A stretch of DNA of 64,000 nucleotides, from NCBI RefSeq assembly GCF_009831115.1, contig NZ_WUUK01000002.1, positions 124,001-188,000 of the forward strand, read 5' to 3'. The notes below the pieces were generated by a model. It ran no database searches. It saw only the letters and a list, made by a program, of their open reading frames with translations, and was not told the DNA's origin. The stretch comes from Salinicoccus hispanicus. GTDB taxonomy: Bacteria; Bacillota; Bacilli; Staphylococcales; Salinicoccaceae. Each line of letters opens with the position of its first letter. The first letter of the stretch is position 1. Below, piece after piece: positions 61,172 through 64,000 of this stretch. Position numbers and translations under genes: made by a program.

Positions 61172-62020
61172 ATGATTTATATTGGATTGACAGGCTGGGG
61201 AGATCATCACGATCTCTATGCGGACCTTTCAAATAAAAAAGATAAACTGGCTACATACGCCGGCTATTTTCCGATTGTTGAGCTGGATTCCACCTATTAT
61301 GCCATCCAGCGTACATCAACAGTTGAAAAGTGGTGTAATGAAACACCGGACAAATTCAAATTTGTTGTCAAAGCCCACCAGTACATGACCGGACACAGTG
61401 ACTATCGCGACCACTATGATTCCATCAAGGATGTCTTCAGTGCGTACCGTGACATGCTGCGCCCGATGGACAAGGCAGGCAAACTCGGCTTCGTCCTTCT
61501 TCAGTTTCCTCCATGGTTCGACTGCAACCACAAGAACATCCGCTATGTAAAATACGCCACAGAGCAGCTTCAGCCATACAAGGTGGCCGTCGAGTTCAGG
61601 AACCAGACATGGTTCCAGGAACAGTACCGGGAAGAGACATTGTCATTTCTCGACGCTAATAATATCATCCACAGCATCTGTGATGAACCCCAGGCTGGGA
61701 TGGGCAGCATTCCCTTTGTCAACCGCGTGACAAATCGGACGGCCTTCATCAGGCTCCATGGGCGTAATGTACATGGGTGGACTCAGAAGGACCGCACCAG
61801 CGAGGAATGGCGCAACGTGAGATATCTATATGATTATAACAAAGAAGAATTGGAATGGCTTAGGAAACAGATCGAAATTCTGAAGCATAAGACCAAGGAT
61901 ATCTATATCGTTTTCAACAACAACTCCGGCGGACATGCCGCAGGCAACGCCCAGGATCTCATGGCACTGATGGGGATACGCTATGACGGGCTGTCACCGA
62001 AACAGTTGAAATTATTCTAG
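61172..62020 (+). CDS. DUF72 family protein, YunF-like
   Basis: A 282-residue TIM-barrel-like cytoplasmic protein. The opening YIGLTGWGDHHDLY and the core VVELDSTYYAIQRTSTVEKW in pattern, KFKFVVKAHQYMTGH, LGFVLLQFPPWF and VAVEFRNQTWF (about 145) are all DUF72 marks, as is FVNRVTNRTAFIRLHGRN and the end VFNNNSGGHAAGNAQDLMAL. Function is unknown; the fold resembles endonuclease IV or xylose isomerase barrels. B. subtilis yunF has the same neighbours yunE and yunD. ATG 61172 has AAGGTG upstream. Confidence 0.88.
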   Translation: MIYIGLTGWGDHHDLYADLSNKKDKLATYAGYFPIVELDSTYYAIQRTSTVEKWCNETPDKFKFVVKAHQYMTGHSDYRDHYDSIKDVFSAYRDMLRPMDKAGKLGFVLLQFPPWFDCNHKNIRYVKYATEQLQPYKVAVEFRNQTWFQEQYREETLSFLDANNIIHSICDEPQAGMGSIPFVNRVTNRTAFIRLHGRNVHGWTQKDRTSEEWRNVRYLYDYNKEELEWLRKQIEILKHKTKDIYIVFNNNSGGHAAGNAQDLMALMGIRYDGLSPKQLKLF

Positions 62021-62095
62021 TGTATCAAGACAAAGGGGAAATTCCGAGGGATAACTACGACCAGAATCTTCTGGTTCTCTAAAGGAGTAATACGA

Positions 62096-62917
62096 ATGGA
62101 ATACATCATCCTCATACTGATCGGACTTCTTGCATCGACCCTGGGTGCCCTGGTCGGCATCGGTGGTGGCGTCATCATTGTACCGTTGCTCATTTTCTTT
62201 GGTATCAATGCAGGAATACTGGAACGCATCACCCCCCAGAGTGCCGTCGGTACTTCAAGTCTCGTCCTGATTGTCATCGGCCTGTCTGCAATGATCTCCT
62301 ATGGACGGAGCAACCAGGTCGATATGAAAAATGGCTTGCGGTTTCTTATCGGCATCATGCCCGGTGCTTTCATAGGATCCTACGCCAGCCAGTTCTTCAC
62401 TATTGACAGCTTCAACCTTTACTTTGGCATATTTCTGATCTTTCTAAGCACACTGCTTATCATAAGGGATAGGATCAAACCGATTTCCATCTTTCAGAAC
62501 GAACGCTATATGGAGCCGCACGTTGACAATATGGGTGATGTCCACCACTATGGTTTTCCTGCATATATCGCCATTATTTCAACATTCATCGTCGGTTTCT
62601 TCACAGGCCTCTTCGGTATAGGTGGTGGGGCGCTGATGACACCGCTCATGCTGCTCGTATTCCGCATGCCGGCATCCATCGCCATCGGAACGAGCATGAT
62701 GATGGTCTTCTTTTCCGGATCAGCAGCTGCCGTCGGCCATGTGCTGCAGGGCAATGTGGATTTCTGGTACGCGCTCTTCATCGTTCCAGCAGCCTTCATC
62801 GGTGCCAAGATCGGTGTATCGATCAATCGGCGTTTCAATTCCGATACAATGGTTGTCGTGCTGCGTACTGTTCTGCTGCTGCTTGGCGTATACATGATTC
62901 TACAGACCATCATATAG
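62096..62917 (+). CDS. TauE/SafE-family sulfite exporter-like membrane protein, YunE-like
   Basis: A 273-residue membrane protein with eight segments in two repeats. The signature GALVGIGGGVIIVPLL (about 16-31) in the first repeat and FFTGLFGIGGGALMTPLM in the second (about 163-180) are the TauE/SafE glycine motifs. Members export sulfite, sulfoacetate or related anions; the substrate here is unknown. It lies between yunF and yunD as in B. subtilis, with 10 bases to yunD. Confidence 0.88.
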   Translation: MEYIILILIGLLASTLGALVGIGGGVIIVPLLIFFGINAGILERITPQSAVGTSSLVLIVIGLSAMISYGRSNQVDMKNGLRFLIGIMPGAFIGSYASQFFTIDSFNLYFGIFLIFLSTLLIIRDRIKPISIFQNERYMEPHVDNMGDVHHYGFPAYIAIISTFIVGFFTGLFGIGGGALMTPLMLLVFRMPASIAIGTSMMMVFFSGSAAAVGHVLQGNVDFWYALFIVPAAFIGAKIGVSINRRFNSDTMVVVLRTVLLLLGVYMILQTII

Positions 62918-62927
62918 AGGTGATTCG

Positions 62928-64000
62928 ATGGAAGTGAAGCTTTTCCATACAAATGACATTCATAGTCATCTATACAACTACTTGAAAATTAAAGACTTTC
63001 TGCACAATAAAAAACGTCAGCATAAGAATAATATGATGTATGTCGACCTCGGAGATCATGTCGACCGATCGCATCCCTATACCGAAGCGACACTCGGCAA
63101 GGGCAATATCGACATACTTAATGAAGCTGGATGCGAAGTGGCGACCATCGGTAATAATGAAGGCATCACGCTGCAGAAGGATGATCTCAAAGCCCTGTAT
63201 GATAATGCGGATTTCGACGTCATCTGCGCCAACTTGCGCGAAGTGGGCGGTGAGGATCCCTACTTCAAACCGTATGTCATCAAAGAGGTCAACGGCATCA
63301 AGTTCGGGTTCATTGCGGCCACCGTCGAATTCACGCCTTTCTACAAGGCACTCGGCTGGGAAGTGTCGGAGAGCTTCGACTGGATTCTCAGGGCGATCCG
63401 CGAAATCAATACAGAAGTCGACTGCATTGTCATGATGAGCCATCTGGGCAGGTATGACGATGAATCGCTTGCGATGATGTTCCCTGAAATAGACGTCATA
63501 TTGAGTTCGCATACCCATCACTACTTTGAACAGGGCGAATGGATCGGCGACACGCTTCTTGCAGCTGCCGGACGCTACGGTGACTATGTCGGCGAGGTGA
63601 CGCTCGAGTTTGAAGGGAAGCAGCTTGTCGGCAAGCGTGCCCACCTTTATGACACGGACCTGCTTACCAGCAGCGATGATCATTATTACGAAATCGGCCG
63701 GGACATGCTGTCCACTGTCATCAAGGATTCCGCTGCACCGATTGAACGCAGACTCTATTCTACGAGCAGTTTCATCACATCGCTCGCCCGCATGGTCCGC
63801 CTGTTTACAGACAGCGATGTAGGTCTGGTCCATACGGGTCTCATTGTGAAGTCGTTCGAGGGCGGCACGCTGACGGAATATGATCTGCACAAAGTTCTGC
63901 CCCATGCCATCAACACGGTCCAGATCGAGCTGACAGGACGGGAACTGAAAGAAATCTTCAACCAGGCATCCCAGCACGAATTCAAGGATGAGATCATACG
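62928..64000 (+). CDS. YunD-like 5'-nucleotidase/metallophosphoesterase (cut by window end)
   Basis: The gene starts at ATG 62928 after GAGGTGATTCG and stays open to the end, about 357 codons. The metallophosphoesterase motifs are FHTNDIHSHLY (residues 6-16, DxH), VDLGDHVDRS (about 39-48, GDxxD), TIGNNEGI (about 75-82, GNNE for GNHE), a later MSHLGRYDDE (about 171), and SSHTHHYFEQGEWIG (about 190). This fits UshA/YunD-type nucleotidases. The C-terminal substrate domain has begun (VHTGLIVKSFEGGTLTEYDL in pattern). No signal peptide is seen, so it is probably cytoplasmic. Confidence 0.88.
   Translation, partial: MEVKLFHTNDIHSHLYNYLKIKDFLHNKKRQHKNNMMYVDLGDHVDRSHPYTEATLGKGNIDILNEAGCEVATIGNNEGITLQKDDLKALYDNADFDVICANLREVGGEDPYFKPYVIKEVNGIKFGFIAATVEFTPFYKALGWEVSESFDWILRAIREINTEVDCIVMMSHLGRYDDESLAMMFPEIDVILSSHTHHYFEQGEWIGDTLLAAAGRYGDYVGEVTLEFEGKQLVGKRAHLYDTDLLTSSDDHYYEIGRDMLSTVIKDSAAPIERRLYSTSSFITSLARMVRLFTDSDVGLVHTGLIVKSFEGGTLTEYDLHKVLPHAINTVQIELTGRELKEIFNQASQHEFKDEII

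Noticed and set aside
62970-63977. Long minus-strand open frame (335 codons) near the window end
   Set aside because: It lies opposite the YunD-like gene, whose metallophosphoesterase motifs are clear.

Overview
The window is a 64 kb chromosomal core segment of a low-to-mid GC Gram-positive coccus of the Staphylococcaceae. Gene order follows the Staphylococcus/Bacillus backbone: secA-prfB, uvrB-uvrA, hprK-lgt, trxB-rapZ-yvcK-whiA, clpP, cggR-gapA-pgk-tpiA-gpmI-eno, secG-est-rnr-smpB-ssrA, gcvH-yusF-yusE, metNIQ and sufCDSUB. The tmRNA tag ending NNFAVAA is of the staphylococcal kind. Base composition looks higher in GC than Staphylococcus, and exported proteins carry long Asp/Glu-rich linkers, so a salt-adapted genus such as Salinicoccus is my best guess (inference only).

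Layout. 1-4.6 kb: the end of secA, prfB with its programmed frameshift, a lipoprotein cytochrome c and a LysM/NlpC wall hydrolase with a WalR-type box. 4.6-12.2 kb: a ResA-like thioredoxin, an HD phosphohydrolase, csbA, then uvrB-uvrA behind a LexA box, and a YvlB-like protein. 12.3-17.1 kb: hprK, lgt, an acetyltransferase, a TPR protein and trxB. 17.2-21.8 kb: rapZ-yvcK-whiA facing an epimerase gene and clpP, which has a CtsR operator on its promoter. 21.9-23.5 kb: tRNA-Arg, a split ThrE-type exporter and a glutaredoxin-like gene. 23.5-30.7 kb: the lower-glycolysis operon under CggR. 30.8-36.2 kb: a PfkB kinase, secG, esterase, RNase R, SmpB and tmRNA. 36.2-38.8 kb: an AT-rich, probably acquired patch after ssrA, with a lipoprotein gene and small stress-type genes behind SigB-like promoters. 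38.9-43.7 kb: an unusual orphan Mur ligase, a DUF3243 protein, aroD, thioredoxin-like genes, a Spx/ArsC-like gene, gcvH and yusF/yusE. 43.7-46.6 kb: metNIQ under a SAM-I riboswitch. 46.7-52.5 kb: a DUF4870 protein and the Suf Fe-S operon. 52.6-64 kb: a YitT protein, two paralogous M15 peptidases, an NAD(P)HX repair enzyme, a GRAM-like protein, a UbiA prenyltransferase, an EamA transporter, a thioredoxin-like protein, fetAB, then yunF-yunE-yunD, the last cut by the window end.

I see no insertion sequence, prophage, CRISPR array or toxin-antitoxin pair. Most genes are conserved housekeeping genes. The interest lies in the regulatory sites (LexA, CtsR, CggR, WalR, SigB, SAM-I), the orphan MurE-like ligase, the islet beside ssrA, and the duplicated M15 peptidases. 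I did not find a convincing new multi-gene system.
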